Assembly: GCF_900106995.1 (NCBI RefSeq)
Contig: NZ_FNOK01000032.1
Coordinates: forward strand, 42,566-106,565
Origin: Saccharopolyspora shandongensis
GTDB lineage: Bacteria > Actinomycetota > Actinomycetes > Mycobacteriales > Pseudonocardiaceae
DNA: 64,000 nt
Direction: 5' to 3'
Positions 8,338-17,257 of this stretch are shown here, one piece after another; within the stretch, counting starts at the first letter, position 1; each line of letters begins with the position of its first letter. Position numbers and translations under genes: made by a program. The notes under the pieces are model-generated. The model did no database searches, had not been told where the DNA came from, and was given only the letters and a program-made list of their open reading frames with translations.

Positions 8338-10449
8338 ATGGGCACGGATGGGCACGATGCCAAGCAACGACAGCTCGACCAGGTCCGCCAGGACCTGGTC
8401 GACACCGAACTGACCACCCAGCAGGGCGTGCGCGTCGACCACACCGACGATGCGCTGAGCGCCGGTGAACGCGGCCCGACGCTGCTGGAGGACTTCCAGG
8501 CCCGCGAGAAGATCACCCACTTCGACCACGAGCGGATCCCGGAGCGCGTGGTGCACGCACGCGGTGCCGGCGCCTACGGGCACTTCCAGCCCTACGCCGA
8601 CAACGGCCTCGCCGACGTCACCACCGCGCGGTTTCTGACCGATCCGGACCGGCGCACCCCGGTCTTCGTGCGGTTCTCCACCGTCGCGGGCTCGCGCGGC
8701 TCCGCCGACACGGTGCGGGACGTGCGCGGTTTCGCCACGAAGTTCTACACCGACGAGGGCAACTACGACCTCGTCGGCAACAACATGCCGGTGTTCTTCA
8801 TCCAGGACGGCATCAAGTTCCCCGACTTCGTGCACGCGGTGAAACCCGAGCCGGACAACGAGATGCCGCAGGCCGCCTCGGCGCACGACACGTTCTGGGA
8901 CTTCGTCGGGCTGCAGCCGGAAACCCTGCACATGATCATGTGGCTGATGTCCGATCGCGCGCTACCGCGCAGCTACCGGATGATGCAGGGCTTCGGGGTG
9001 CACACCTTCCGGCTGGTCGACGCGCAGGGCCGCGGGACGTTCGTGAAGTTCCACTGGAAACCGCTGCTGGGCAGCCATTCGCTGGTGTGGGACGAGTGCC
9101 AGAAGATCGCCGGCAAGGACCCCGACTACAACCGCCGCGACCTGTGGGAGTCGATCGAGGCCGGGCAGTTCCCGGAGTACGAGCTGGGCGTGCAGCTGGT
9201 CGAGGAGTCCCGGGAGTTCGACTTCGACTTCGACCTGCTGGACGCCACCAAGATCATCCCGGAGGAGGTCGTGCCGGTGCGGCCGGTGGGCAAGATGGCG
9301 CTGGACCGCAACCCGGACAACTTCTTCGCCGAGACCGAGCAGGTCGCCTTCCACACCGCCAACGTGGTGCCGGGCATCGACTTCACCAACGACCCGCTGC
9401 TGCAGGCCCGCAACTTCTCGTACCTGGACACCCAGCTGATCCGGCTGGGCGGCCCGAACTTCGCGCAGCTGCCGGTGAACCGCCCGGTGGCCGAGGTCGC
9501 CAACAACCAGCGGGACGGCTACGGCCAGCAGCGCATCCACAGAGGACGGACCAGCTACTTCAAGAACAGCCTCGGCGGCGGCTGCCCGGCGCTGGCCGAC
9601 GAGGGCGCCTTCACGCACTACCAGGAGAAGGTCGAGGGGCACAAGATCCGCAAGCGCAGCGAGAGCTTCAAGGACTTCTACGGCCAGGCCACGCTGTTCT
9701 GGAACAGCATGGCGCCCTGGGAGAAGGAGCACATCGTCGCGGCGTTCCGCTTCGAGCTCGGCAAGGTCGACCACCAGCACGTCCGAGAGGCCGTGGTGCA
9801 GCAGATCGAGCAGATCGACCACGAGCTGGCCGTGGCGGTGGCCGAAGGCGTCGGGGTGGCGGCCCCGAGCGGCGGCACGCCCAACCACGGCCGCAGCTCC
9901 CCCGCGCTGAGCCTGGTGAACCAGGGCGCCGACACGATCGCGACCCGCCGCGTCGCGGTGCTGGTCGCCGACGGCGTGGACGCCACCGAGGTCGCGCAGA
10001 TCCGGCGCGAGCTGTCCGAGCGCGGGGCTATGGCGGAGGTCCTCGGCCTGCGCGACGGCGACATCCGCAGCGCCGACGGCGACGAGGTCTCGGTCGACCG
10101 CGCGATGAACACGATGGGCTCGGTGCTCTACGACGGCGTGATCGTGCCGGGCGGCGCGGAAAGCGTCCGGGAGCTTTCCGGCGACGGGTTCGCCGTGCAC
10201 TTCGTGGCCGAGGCGTACAAGCACAACAAGCCGGTGGCGGCCAGCGACGAGGGCATGGAACTGCTGCAACGGGCCGGGGTCGCGGAGGCCCGCAAGCCCA
10301 CCGGCACCGACGGCGTGGTCACCGAGCTCGGCGTGGTCACCGCCGCGCACACCGGGGGCGCGCTGCCCGAGGGGTTCATCGCCGAGTTCGCCGCGGCTCT
10401 CGGCAAGCACCGTGTGTGGGAACGGGACACCTCCTCGGTGCCCGCCTGA
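8338..10449 (+). CDS. katE: Large-subunit monofunctional catalase (HPII type)
   Basis: A 703-residue heme catalase. It shows the distal His region RVVHARGAGAYGHF, RFSTVAGSRGSADT, the distal Asn in VGNNMPVFF, and the heme-face region RNFSYLDTQLIRLGGPNF. The catalase core occupies about residues 40-530. The last roughly 150 residues (RRVAVLVADGVDATEV, DGVIVPGG) form the flavodoxin/GATase1-like domain found only in large-subunit catalases. It disproportionates hydrogen peroxide in the cytoplasm. The ATG at 8338 follows GAGGGGAG; longer upstream readings are shadow of the VTT gene. A class 1 palindrome pair lies just after the stop. Confidence 0.95.
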   Translation: MGTDGHDAKQRQLDQVRQDLVDTELTTQQGVRVDHTDDALSAGERGPTLLEDFQAREKITHFDHERIPERVVHARGAGAYGHFQPYADNGLADVTTARFLTDPDRRTPVFVRFSTVAGSRGSADTVRDVRGFATKFYTDEGNYDLVGNNMPVFFIQDGIKFPDFVHAVKPEPDNEMPQAASAHDTFWDFVGLQPETLHMIMWLMSDRALPRSYRMMQGFGVHTFRLVDAQGRGTFVKFHWKPLLGSHSLVWDECQKIAGKDPDYNRRDLWESIEAGQFPEYELGVQLVEESREFDFDFDLLDATKIIPEEVVPVRPVGKMALDRNPDNFFAETEQVAFHTANVVPGIDFTNDPLLQARNFSYLDTQLIRLGGPNFAQLPVNRPVAEVANNQRDGYGQQRIHRGRTSYFKNSLGGGCPALADEGAFTHYQEKVEGHKIRKRSESFKDFYGQATLFWNSMAPWEKEHIVAAFRFELGKVDHQHVREAVVQQIEQIDHELAVAVAEGVGVAAPSGGTPNHGRSSPALSLVNQGADTIATRRVAVLVADGVDATEVAQIRRELSERGAMAEVLGLRDGDIRSADGDEVSVDRAMNTMGSVLYDGVIVPGGAESVRELSGDGFAVHFVAEAYKHNKPVAASDEGMELLQRAGVAEARKPTGTDGVVTELGVVTAAHTGGALPEGFIAEFAAALGKHRVWERDTSSVPA

Positions 10450-10466
10450 TCGGCACCGGGCGTGTC

Positions 10467-10537
10467 GGGCGCCGTTTTCGCGCGAAAAACGGCGCCCGGC
10501 ACGCGTGAGGAACGGCGATTTCGCGCGAAATCGCCGT
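10467..10537. repeat. Paired palindrome, class 1, downstream of katE
   Basis: The first unit at 10467-10497 has arms GGGCGCCGTTTT and AAAACGGCGCCC. The second at 10512-10537 is a perfect 26-base palindrome with core GATTTCGCGCGAAATC. Centre spacing is about 42-43 bases and the spacer contains CACGCGTGAGGAAC. The strong first stem right after katE suggests a terminator role. Confidence 0.8.
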
Positions 10538-10657
10538 CTGGTTCCTCCCGGTTCGTGCCGGTTTCAGATCGGTGTTGATAACTTTTCGTGCTCTCGTCGG
10601 TACTCATAGCGATTGTTCGCTGGGCGTTGGCGCGGGAGTCATCTACCGTGCCTGCCT

Positions 10658-12106
10658 GTGAGCGTCTTTCGAACAATGCCAGTCGAGGACGTCCTGACCC
10701 GCGGCGAGCGCAGCGGTCTCATCCGCCGGCTCACCGGCCGCGACCTGGTCGGATTCGGCATCGGCATCATCATCGGCACCGGCGTCTTCACCCTGGCCGG
10801 GATCGAGGCCAAGGAGCACGCCGGACCCTCGGTGGTGCTGTCGTTCGTGGTCGGCGGCATCGTCGCGGCGCTCGCCGCGCTCGCGTACGCCGAGCTCGCG
10901 TCGGCGGTGCCGACCGCCGGCAGCGCCTACACCTACGGCTACGCCACGCTGGGCGAGCTGTTCGCCTGGATCATCGGCTGGGACCTGCTGCTGGAGTTCG
11001 CGCTCGGCGCGGCGGTGGTCTCGCGCAGCTGGTCGGGCTACGTCTCGAACCTCCTCGGCCTGCCGCCGCAGTGGTTCGGCGAGGACGCCACGGTGAACGT
11101 CGGCGCGATACTGATCATCGCGATCCTCACCGTCATCGCGGTGATCGGCATCCGCGAATCGTCGTGGGTGACCAACGCGCTGGTCGTGGTCAAGGTCGCG
11201 GTGTGCGTGCTGGTGATCGTCGCGGGGCTGTTCTTCTTCAACGGCGCCAACCTCACCCCGTTCATCCCGCCGGCCCAGCCTGCGCCGGAAACCGCGAGCG
11301 GGCTGGAACAGCCGCTGCTGCAGGCGGCGCTGGGCATGGAGCAGTCGATGTACGGCATCGGCGGCATGTTCACCGCGGCGGCGATCGTGTTCTTCGCCTA
11401 CACCGGCTTCGAGGCGCTGGCCAACCTCGGCGAGGAGACCAAGCGCCCCAAGCGCGACCTGCCCGTCGGGCTGCTGGGCAGCCTGATCGTGTGCACCGTG
11501 CTGTACGTGGCGGTCGCGATCGTGCTCACCGCGATGATCGACTACCGGCAGATCGACGAGGCTGCCCCGCTGGCGGCGGCGTTCCAGTCCGTCGGCCAGC
11601 CGTGGGTGGCGGCGCTGATCGCGCTGGGCGCGGTGACCGGGCTGACGTCGGTGATGATGGTCGAGCTGGTCACGATCGGACGCATCGGCTTCGCGATGAG
11701 CCGCGACGGCCTGCTGCCGCCGAAGCTCTCGCAGGTGCACCCGAAGTGGGGCACGCCGCACCGGATGACCATCGGCGGCGCGGTGGCGATCATGCTGATG
11801 GCGGGGTTCATCCCGATCTCGGAGCTGGCCGACATGGTCAGCATCGGCGCGCTGTCCGGCTTCGTCATCGTCTCGATCGCGGTGCCGGTGCTGCGCCGCC
11901 GCAAGCCGGACCTGCCCCGCCCGTTCAAGATGCCGCTGTCGCCGGCGCTGCCGATCATCTCGGCGCTGGCGTGCCTGTACCTGATGTCCAACCTGGACCT
12001 GATCACCTGGCTGCGCTTCGGGGCCTGGCTGGTCCTGGGGCTGGCGATCTACTTCCTCTACGGCCACCGCCACGCCCGCCTCGCGAACCCGACCCGTACG
12101 AAGTGA
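10658..12106 (+). CDS. APC-superfamily amino-acid permease
   Basis: A 482-residue, about 12-segment cationic-amino-acid-type transporter. The N-terminus FRTMPVEDVL resembles the FRTK-x-VE start common in this subfamily, which supports the GTG at 10658 over the ATG at 10676. The first helix has the substrate-binding GFGIGIIIGTGVFTLAG motif of APC transporters; SAYTYGYATLGE and FFAYTGFEALANLGEE are also typical. Likely imports a basic or neutral amino acid; specificity is open. A hairpin overlapping its stop probably ends the transcript. Confidence 0.88.
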   Translation: MSVFRTMPVEDVLTRGERSGLIRRLTGRDLVGFGIGIIIGTGVFTLAGIEAKEHAGPSVVLSFVVGGIVAALAALAYAELASAVPTAGSAYTYGYATLGELFAWIIGWDLLLEFALGAAVVSRSWSGYVSNLLGLPPQWFGEDATVNVGAILIIAILTVIAVIGIRESSWVTNALVVVKVAVCVLVIVAGLFFFNGANLTPFIPPAQPAPETASGLEQPLLQAALGMEQSMYGIGGMFTAAAIVFFAYTGFEALANLGEETKRPKRDLPVGLLGSLIVCTVLYVAVAIVLTAMIDYRQIDEAAPLAAAFQSVGQPWVAALIALGAVTGLTSVMMVELVTIGRIGFAMSRDGLLPPKLSQVHPKWGTPHRMTIGGAVAIMLMAGFIPISELADMVSIGALSGFVIVSIAVPVLRRRKPDLPRPFKMPLSPALPIISALACLYLMSNLDLITWLRFGAWLVLGLAIYFLYGHRHARLANPTRTK

Positions 12107-12148
12107 AGGGCGCCTTCGCCCGGCACCACAGGCCAAGACGCCCTTCAC
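12103..12148. terminator. Hairpin between permease and convergent small gene
   Basis: GTGAAGGGCG (12103-12112) pairs perfectly with CGCCCTTCAC (12139-12148) and overlaps the permease stop codon. It lies between converging genes and could work in both directions. Confidence 0.65.
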
Positions 12149-12166
12149 CACTTCGAACGGCGCGCT

Positions 12167-12379
12167 TCAGGCCGCGGTGAGCTCGGCGATGGCCTTCGTG
12201 CCGAGCGAGATCAGCGCGGCGAGGCTCTCCCGGCCGATGCTGAGGACGTACTCGCTGTTCCGTCCACAGTAGAGAACCACGAGATCGTTGTGCCGATCGA
12301 TCTCGTACCGCATCGGCACCTCGTCCTCCATCTCCACGAACGAGTCGATGGACATACCGGAGTAGTGCAACAGGGCCAT
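12167..12379 (-). CDS. Small conserved-looking hypothetical protein (70 aa)
   Basis: A 70-residue acidic protein starting at the ATG at 12379 behind AGGAAGG. It has no membrane segment or recognisable motif; ends with a hydrophobic-helical LAALISLGTKAIAEL stretch after a beta-like YEIDRHNDLVVLYCG segment. It is divergent from the XRE regulator with operator-like direct repeats between them, so the three-gene neighbourhood (this gene, XRE, DUF397) may be one regulatory unit. Function unknown. Confidence 0.6.
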   Translation of the reverse strand: MALLHYSGMSIDSFVEMEDEVPMRYEIDRHNDLVVLYCGRNSEYVLSIGRESLAALISLGTKAIAELTAA

Positions 12380-12440
12380 GCTCCCGACCTTCCTCAGTGG
12401 ACGACTAGGGTGACTGCTTGCAACCAGACCGTCGCCAAGC

Positions 12441-12485
12441 GCGACCGTCGCGTTTAAGGTTAGGGCGACAGTCGCGTTTAGGTTA
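12441..12485. promoter_or_regulatory. Tandem direct repeats upstream of XRE regulator
   Basis: GCGACCGTCGCGTTTAAGGTTA (12441-12462, first 20 bases cover the core) and the near-copy at 12465-12485 share GCGAC-GTCGCGTTTA-GGTTA with one substitution and one indel. They lie in the divergent promoter, 24 bases apart, and are probably binding sites of the XRE protein or overlapping promoter copies. Confidence 0.55.
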
Positions 12486-12524
12486 TGTCCCTGATCGGGT
12501 ATTTCGAGATCGTGGAGGTCGTCG

Positions 12525-13394
12525 ATGGCGCGAGCCCGCCAAACCCTGGAGCGACGGCAACTCGGCCTGGCACTGCGCCGAATCCGCGAAGAATCCGGCA
12601 AGACCCAGCAAGCGGCGGCCGAAGCGATCGGTCGAGTCCGCTCCCGCATCGTCGAGCTGGAAGACGGCAAGGGCACGCTGAGCCGAGAAGATCTTGTCGG
12701 TCTCCTGGACTTCTACGGCATATCCGGAGACGAGCGCGAAACGGTGCTCGCCCTCGGTGCGCAGGCACGGAAGCGCCAACGAGGCCGCACCTACACGGAC
12801 CTGCTCCCCGGAGCCTTCCAACGCTTCGCCGACCTCGAAGCCAGCGCCACGGAGATCAGCAGCTACGAATCCGGCGTCCTCCCAGGTTTGTTGCAGTCGC
12901 CGGGCTACGTGCGTGCAGTCATCGAAGAATGCGACGGGGTGTGGTGGGACGCCACCACCGACGCCGAGTTGGAGCAACGCATCGCGTTCCGACTCGAACG
13001 GCAGGAGCGGAGTTTGAGCCCAGCCGAGTCGCGATCCTTTCGATTCGTGCTCACCGAGGATTCACTACGAGCAGTTGTCGGCAGCCCGGAAGTGATGCGC
13101 GAACAGCTTCAACACCTGGCAGCTGCCATCGACACCCGGGACGACCTCGTTGTGCAGGTCTTGGAGCAGGACGCGAGCCGGAATCCCGCCCGAGGCGGCG
13201 GTTTCACTGTCTTCGGATTCGGCGACAAGGGATCCCCCGTCGGCTTCTCCAGCACGGTGTTCAGCCCCTCGACCTACCACAGCAACGAGGCCGACACGAC
13301 GATCATGCTCCGCGCTTTCCGTGGGATTCAAAGCCTTGCGCTCGATCGCGACAGGTCACGACGATTGGTAGAGCAGATCTCGAAAGGTGGCTGA
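12525..13394 (+). CDS. XRE-family regulator with DUF5753 domain
   Basis: A 289-residue protein with an N-terminal XRE helix-turn-helix at about residues 10-65 (LGLALRRIREESGKTQQAAAEAIG, RIVELEDGKGTLS) and a C-terminal DUF5753-type domain (ESGVLPGLLQSPGYVRAV, the family signature, and EQLQHLAAA). Such proteins are abundant in mycelial actinomycetes, usually paired with a DUF397 protein, and include WhiJ-like developmental regulators. The ATG follows GGAGG. It ends two bases before the DUF397 gene. Direct repeats upstream suggest autoregulation. Confidence 0.9.
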   Translation: MARARQTLERRQLGLALRRIREESGKTQQAAAEAIGRVRSRIVELEDGKGTLSREDLVGLLDFYGISGDERETVLALGAQARKRQRGRTYTDLLPGAFQRFADLEASATEISSYESGVLPGLLQSPGYVRAVIEECDGVWWDATTDAELEQRIAFRLERQERSLSPAESRSFRFVLTEDSLRAVVGSPEVMREQLQHLAAAIDTRDDLVVQVLEQDASRNPARGGGFTVFGFGDKGSPVGFSSTVFSPSTYHSNEADTTIMLRAFRGIQSLALDRDRSRRLVEQISKGG

Positions 13395-13396
13395 TC

Positions 13397-13585
13397 ATGT
13401 CGCGAACTCCTGTCGACACCGGCTGGTTCAAGAGCTCTCGAAGCACTGGCAGCAGCGACAACTGCGTCGAGGTCCGGCTGCTCAGCCGCTCCGTGCGGGT
13501 TCGGGACTCGAAGGCTCCCGAGGACGGCGTGCTGAGCTTCGGCTCCGCCGCTTGGCGCAATTTCCTCGCGTCCTTAAAGGCGTAG
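13397..13585 (+). CDS. DUF397 small protein paired with XRE regulator
   Basis: A 62-residue protein with the DUF397 signature W-x-K-S-S-R-S (residues 10-16), DNCVEVR, VRVRDSKAPEDGVLSF and a closing W-x-x-F. It is two bases downstream of its XRE partner, so co-translated. Members of these pairs have been discussed as modulators or toxin-like partners of the XRE protein in Streptomyces. Which role applies here is unknown. Confidence 0.9.
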   Translation: MSRTPVDTGWFKSSRSTGSSDNCVEVRLLSRSVRVRDSKAPEDGVLSFGSAAWRNFLASLKA

Positions 13586-13604
13586 CGTTTCAGCTGGTCA
13601 CGGG

Positions 13605-13648
13605 CCGTGTGTACTTTTGGTCGTCATAGCAGCACAAAGTACACACGG
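13605..13648. terminator. Bidirectional terminator-like hairpin
   Basis: CCGTGTGTACTTT (13605-13617) is perfectly complementary to AAAGTACACACGG (13636-13648), with an 18-base loop. It lies between the convergent DUF397 and SDR genes. Confidence 0.65.
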
Positions 13649-13683
13649 GTCTCCAACAGCCGAAATGGCGATCATGCCCTGTA

Positions 13684-14607
13684 CTACTGGGCCCAGCTGT
13701 CCGGTTGGGTTCCGTCGGTGTCGGTGAAGCCGTACTCCCCGGCGAGTTCGGCGGAGCTGACCGAGCTTTGGTTCCACCTCGCTCGGTTCGGGTCTGCGGC
13801 CAGTGCCGCGACCGCCCGGCCGACGTAGCGCGGTGATTCCGACGCTGCGAATCCACCCGGAGCAGTCGGGCGTCCGTCGGCCCGGTCGGGTTCCAATGCG
13901 GCGCGCCAGTTCGCTTCGGTGACCCCGTAGTTGTCGAGCATCATCTCCGAGCGCAGCCAGCCCGGTGTGATCGCGACGGCCGTTGCGCCGTGCGGCGCGA
14001 GTTCGTGGCCCTGGGAGAACGCCAGGCGGTTCACCGCGACCTTGGCCAGGTCGTAGAACACCGAAATGCGGTACCTCGAAGCGTTGTAGGCGGCGGTGCC
14101 GTCGGTGACTTCGACGAGCAGGCCGCCGGGCTTGGTGATCAGCAGCGGCAACAGGTGGTGCGAGGTGGTCAGGTGCGTCTCGACGCCGAGCCGGAGGATG
14201 CGCAGACCGGCCGCCAGATCGTGCTCCCAGATCGGGGTGTTCCAGTCGGCGGGCCCACCTTTGAGCCGCTCGGCGCCCCAGATGTCGTTGACCAGCACGT
14301 CGAGGTGGCCGTGCTCGGCCCGGACCCGTCCTGCCAAGCGGCGCACCTGCTCCGCGTCGAGATGATCGACCTGCATCGCGATCCCGGTACCGCCGAGGCT
14401 GGTTACGACCTCGGCGGTCTCCTCGATCGTCTCGGCGCGGTCGTAGTCCGAACCGCCACGGCCGCTCGAGCTGCTGCGTCCCGTGCAGATGACGGTCGCA
14501 CCGGCCTCCCCCAGCGCAGCCGCAATACCCCGCCCGGCACCCCGGGTCGCCCCCGCGACGAGAGCGACGCGCCCGCGCAGCGCTTCTCGATCCGGCGCCC
14601 ACCGCAT
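13684..14607 (-). CDS. Short-chain dehydrogenase/reductase, long type
   Basis: A 307-residue SDR with NAD(P) loop GATRGAGRGIAA, and VNDIWGAE in the NNAG position. The active-site tyrosine-lysine pattern is atypical (YRISVFYDLAKVAVNRLA, with Tyr-x-x-x-Lys in YDLAK). It belongs to the longer SDR group often annotated as oxidoreductases of unknown substrate. I used the ATG at 14607 (MRWAPDREAL), which gives the domain a normal N-terminus. It lies 45 bases after the DHA2 transporter gene on the same strand, so the two may be co-transcribed. Confidence 0.8.
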   Translation of the reverse strand: MRWAPDREALRGRVALVAGATRGAGRGIAAALGEAGATVICTGRSSSSGRGGSDYDRAETIEETAEVVTSLGGTGIAMQVDHLDAEQVRRLAGRVRAEHGHLDVLVNDIWGAERLKGGPADWNTPIWEHDLAAGLRILRLGVETHLTTSHHLLPLLITKPGGLLVEVTDGTAAYNASRYRISVFYDLAKVAVNRLAFSQGHELAPHGATAVAITPGWLRSEMMLDNYGVTEANWRAALEPDRADGRPTAPGGFAASESPRYVGRAVAALAADPNRARWNQSSVSSAELAGEYGFTDTDGTQPDSWAQ

Positions 14608-14652
14608 CCCGCGATTCTGGCACGCTCGCCCAGACATCGGCCGCTCTCGGCG

Positions 14653-16098
14653 TCAGCCCCCGGCCGACGGATCAGCGGGACGCCTCGCTAGGAAGACCTC
14701 GGCCAGGGCCACGACCAGGGCGGCCGTCACGAAGCCGACCGAGACGATCAGGCCGTCCGAGATCGCCGCGTCGAAGCCGCTCGTCATCAGCGTGCCGAAG
14801 AACAGGCCCGAGGCCGCCGCCGTGCCCACCGCCGAACCGATTCGCTGGCCCGTCTGCTGGACGCCCGCCGCCGTTCCGCCGTGCGCCGCGTCGATCTCGC
14901 TGAGCGTCACCGTCTGGTTCGGCGAGATCACCAGGCCGCTTCCGGTTCCGGCGACTAGCAGCGGCAGCGCCGTCACCAGCCCCGCCACCTCTCCGGGGTG
15001 CGTGGCCAGCAGCAGATCCGTCGCCAGCAGGCCGAGCAGTGCCGCCGCCAGGCCGATGATCACCAGGCGGCGGCCCATCCGGTACACGATCCGGCCGCCG
15101 AGCGCCGACGCCACCGCCGAACCCACCGCGAACGGCGTCAGCGCCAGCCCCGCTTGCAGCGCCGAATAGCCCAGCCCGCGCTGGAAGTACACCGCCAGCA
15201 CGAAGAAGATGCTGGTGAATCCCGCGAAGTACAGCAGGCCCAGCGTCGCGCCGAACGAGTAGCTGCGGATCTTCAGCAGCCGCAAGTTTACCAGCGGCGA
15301 GTGACCACGCACCCGGTACCAGTGCTCCCACGCCACGAAGAGCACCAGCAGCACCGCGGCGACGATCAGCAGGATCCACGGCGCCCCGCCGCCCTGCTGC
15401 TCGACCAGCGGCAGCAGCAGGCACAGCAGGCCACCGCCGAGCAGCAGCACCCCGACGAGGTCGAGGCTGCGGGACTGCTCGCGCACGCTGTCCCGCGGCA
15501 GCACCTTCAGCCCGTACAGCACCGCCGCGACACCGATCGGCAGGTTCACGAAGAACACCCAGCGCCAGCCGTGCTCCTGCCCCGCGAGCTGGATGATCAG
15601 GCCGCCCAGCAGCGGGCCGATCGCCGTCGAAATGCCCACCACCGCGCCGAACAGGCCGAACGCCTTGCCGCGCTCGCGGCCGTGGAACAGCTGCTGCATC
15701 AGGCCGAGCACCTGCGGGTTGAGCAGTCCGCCCGCGACGCCCTGCAGCAACCGGGCGATGACGAGCCACAGCGGCGTCATGGCGAACCCGGCCAGCGCGC
15801 TGGCCACCGTGAACGCCCCCAGCGCCACCAAGAACATCCGGCTGCGGCCCCGGTCGTCGCCGAGCCTCCCGGCGGGCACCAGGACCAGCCCGAAGGTCAG
15901 GGCGTAGCCGGAGACCACCCACGACAGCGCCGCCGCCGGCGCGTCCAGGCCCTGCTGGATCGACGGCAGCGCGACGTTGACGATGCTGACGTCGAGCAGG
16001 GTCATGAACCCGGCGACCAGGCAGATGGCCAGCACCCGCCAGCGCCGCGCGTTCTCCCGCCGCTCCGTCGTCTTCGCCGCCGGCTCGATGTGGTTCAC
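14653..16098 (-). CDS. DHA2-type MFS drug exporter (14-segment)
   Basis: A 481-residue major facilitator. It carries LLDVSIVNVALPSI in helix 1 (the D-x-x-x-V-N-V-A-L-P motif of DHA2 exporters), SGYALTFGLVLVPAGRLGD with the motif A loop, and the antiporter motif C region GAVVGISTAIGPLLGG. Length and helix count fit the EmrB/QacA 14-helix group, proton-driven export of drugs or metabolites. No regulator sits directly beside it except the XRE-TetR gene 224 bases away and divergent, which belongs to the carnitine operon. Substrate unknown. Confidence 0.88.
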   Translation of the reverse strand: MNHIEPAAKTTERRENARRWRVLAICLVAGFMTLLDVSIVNVALPSIQQGLDAPAAALSWVVSGYALTFGLVLVPAGRLGDDRGRSRMFLVALGAFTVASALAGFAMTPLWLVIARLLQGVAGGLLNPQVLGLMQQLFHGRERGKAFGLFGAVVGISTAIGPLLGGLIIQLAGQEHGWRWVFFVNLPIGVAAVLYGLKVLPRDSVREQSRSLDLVGVLLLGGGLLCLLLPLVEQQGGGAPWILLIVAAVLLVLFVAWEHWYRVRGHSPLVNLRLLKIRSYSFGATLGLLYFAGFTSIFFVLAVYFQRGLGYSALQAGLALTPFAVGSAVASALGGRIVYRMGRRLVIIGLAAALLGLLATDLLLATHPGEVAGLVTALPLLVAGTGSGLVISPNQTVTLSEIDAAHGGTAAGVQQTGQRIGSAVGTAAASGLFFGTLMTSGFDAAISDGLIVSVGFVTAALVVALAEVFLARRPADPSAGG

Positions 16099-16283
16099 GG
16101 GTCCAGCTCAGCACGTTCGTACTACCCTCGCACCATCCGGCCCGGGCCGACATTGCGACCGACTGACGTATCAATCACAGTCCGACTCCCCGCCGGCTGT
16201 CGCCGGGATCTCGATTCAAGCGATTGGCTAGGCACGTTGACCCGATCGACGGCAACCCGGCGGGATCGCAACACCACCGACTA

Positions 16284-16300
16284 ATTGCGATTCTCGCAAT
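16284..16300. promoter_or_regulatory. Operator candidate before the carnitine regulator
   Basis: ATTGCGATTCTCGCAAT is a perfect 7-3-7 inverted repeat ending 21 bases before the GTG start of the XRE-TetR regulator. It is a likely autoregulatory site. Confidence 0.6.
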
Positions 16301-16321
16301 GGACTGTTAGCGTTCCGTCCC

Positions 16322-17182
16322 GTGCAGGACACGACGGTGGCGTTGCGCCAGCGAGTGCGCGACGCGTTGCGCCAGTACCCGGGGAGCCAGCGTGCCTTCG
16401 CCGAGCAGATCGGGCTCGACCCGACCAAGCTGTCCAAGTCGCTGACCGGCACCCGCCGGTTCACGCCGATCGAGCTCACCCGCATCGCCGAGCTCACCGG
16501 CGTCACGGTGAACTGGCTGATCTACGGCGGCGCCGACGTCGAGGCGGTGGCCGCCGCGCCGCAGCGCACCGCGCGGCCCGAGCGCGAACCCGGCGACCTC
16601 CGCGAGGCGGGCCGGTACCAGCAGATCCTCGACGCCGCCTGGACGCTGGTCGCCGAGCGCGGCTACCACTCGGTGCGGATCGCCGACGTCGCCAAGGCCT
16701 GCGGCACCAGCGCCGCGACGATCCACTACTACTTCCCGGGCCGCAACGACCTGCTCACCGAGACCCTGCGGTACTCGGTGCGGCTGGCCTTCGACCGGCA
16801 GGTCGCCGAGCTGCACAGCATCGAGGACGCGCACGAGCGCCTGCTGCAGCTGGTCGAGCTCCAGCTGCCCACCCCGGGCCTGCTGCGCGCGGAGTGGTCG
16901 ATCTGGCTCCAGGTGTGGACCGAGAGCGCCCTGAACCCGGATCTCCAGGTGCTGCACAACGATTCCTACACCCGCTGGCACGACACGATCGCCCGCACCA
17001 TCCGGCAGGGCCAGCAGCAAGGCGTGTTCACCGACACCGACGCCGAAGAGCTCACCGTGACGCTCACCGCGCTCATCGACGGCCTGGGCATCCAGGTCCT
17101 CGCCGGGCGGCCCGGCCGGTCGGTGGAGCGGATGCGCCGCGTGCTGCGCGAATTCGTCGAGCGCGAGATCGTCCGGCACTGA
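16322..17182 (+). CDS. Dual-domain XRE-TetR transcriptional regulator of carnitine genes
   Basis: A 286-residue regulator with two DNA-binding domains: an XRE/HTH-3 domain at about residues 8-66 (SQRAFAEQIGLDPTKLSKSLTGTRRF) and a TetR domain at about 98-145 (VRIADVAKACGTSAATIHYYF) with a helical C-terminus. It is the first gene before the 3-dehydrocarnitine cleavage enzyme, carnitine dehydrogenase and thioesterase, so it probably senses carnitine or a downstream metabolite. Start is the GTG at 16322; no strong ribosome site precedes it, so leaderless translation is possible. A hairpin follows the gene. Confidence 0.82.
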   Translation: MQDTTVALRQRVRDALRQYPGSQRAFAEQIGLDPTKLSKSLTGTRRFTPIELTRIAELTGVTVNWLIYGGADVEAVAAAPQRTARPEREPGDLREAGRYQQILDAAWTLVAERGYHSVRIADVAKACGTSAATIHYYFPGRNDLLTETLRYSVRLAFDRQVAELHSIEDAHERLLQLVELQLPTPGLLRAEWSIWLQVWTESALNPDLQVLHNDSYTRWHDTIARTIRQGQQQGVFTDTDAEELTVTLTALIDGLGIQVLAGRPGRSVERMRRVLREFVEREIVRH

Positions 17183-17197
17183 CACCCGAAGAACCCA

Positions 17198-17225
17198 CCC
17201 GGGCGCGGACAACGGCGCGCCCGGG
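17198..17225 (+). terminator. Hairpin between regulator and cleavage-enzyme gene
   Basis: CCCGGGCGCG (17198-17207) and CGCGCCCGGG (17216-17225) form a perfect 10-bp GC stem with an 8-base loop. Inside the operon it could attenuate downstream expression or stabilise processed mRNA. Confidence 0.55.
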
Positions 17226-17257
17226 CGATCAGCCGCACCCACGGAAGGGAGAGCCCG

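Noticed and set aside
7780..10449. Fusion of the VTT-frame and catalase into one long protein
   Set aside because: The upstream part is a shadow frame of the VTT gene. The ATG at 8338 has a good ribosome site and gives the normal catalase length.
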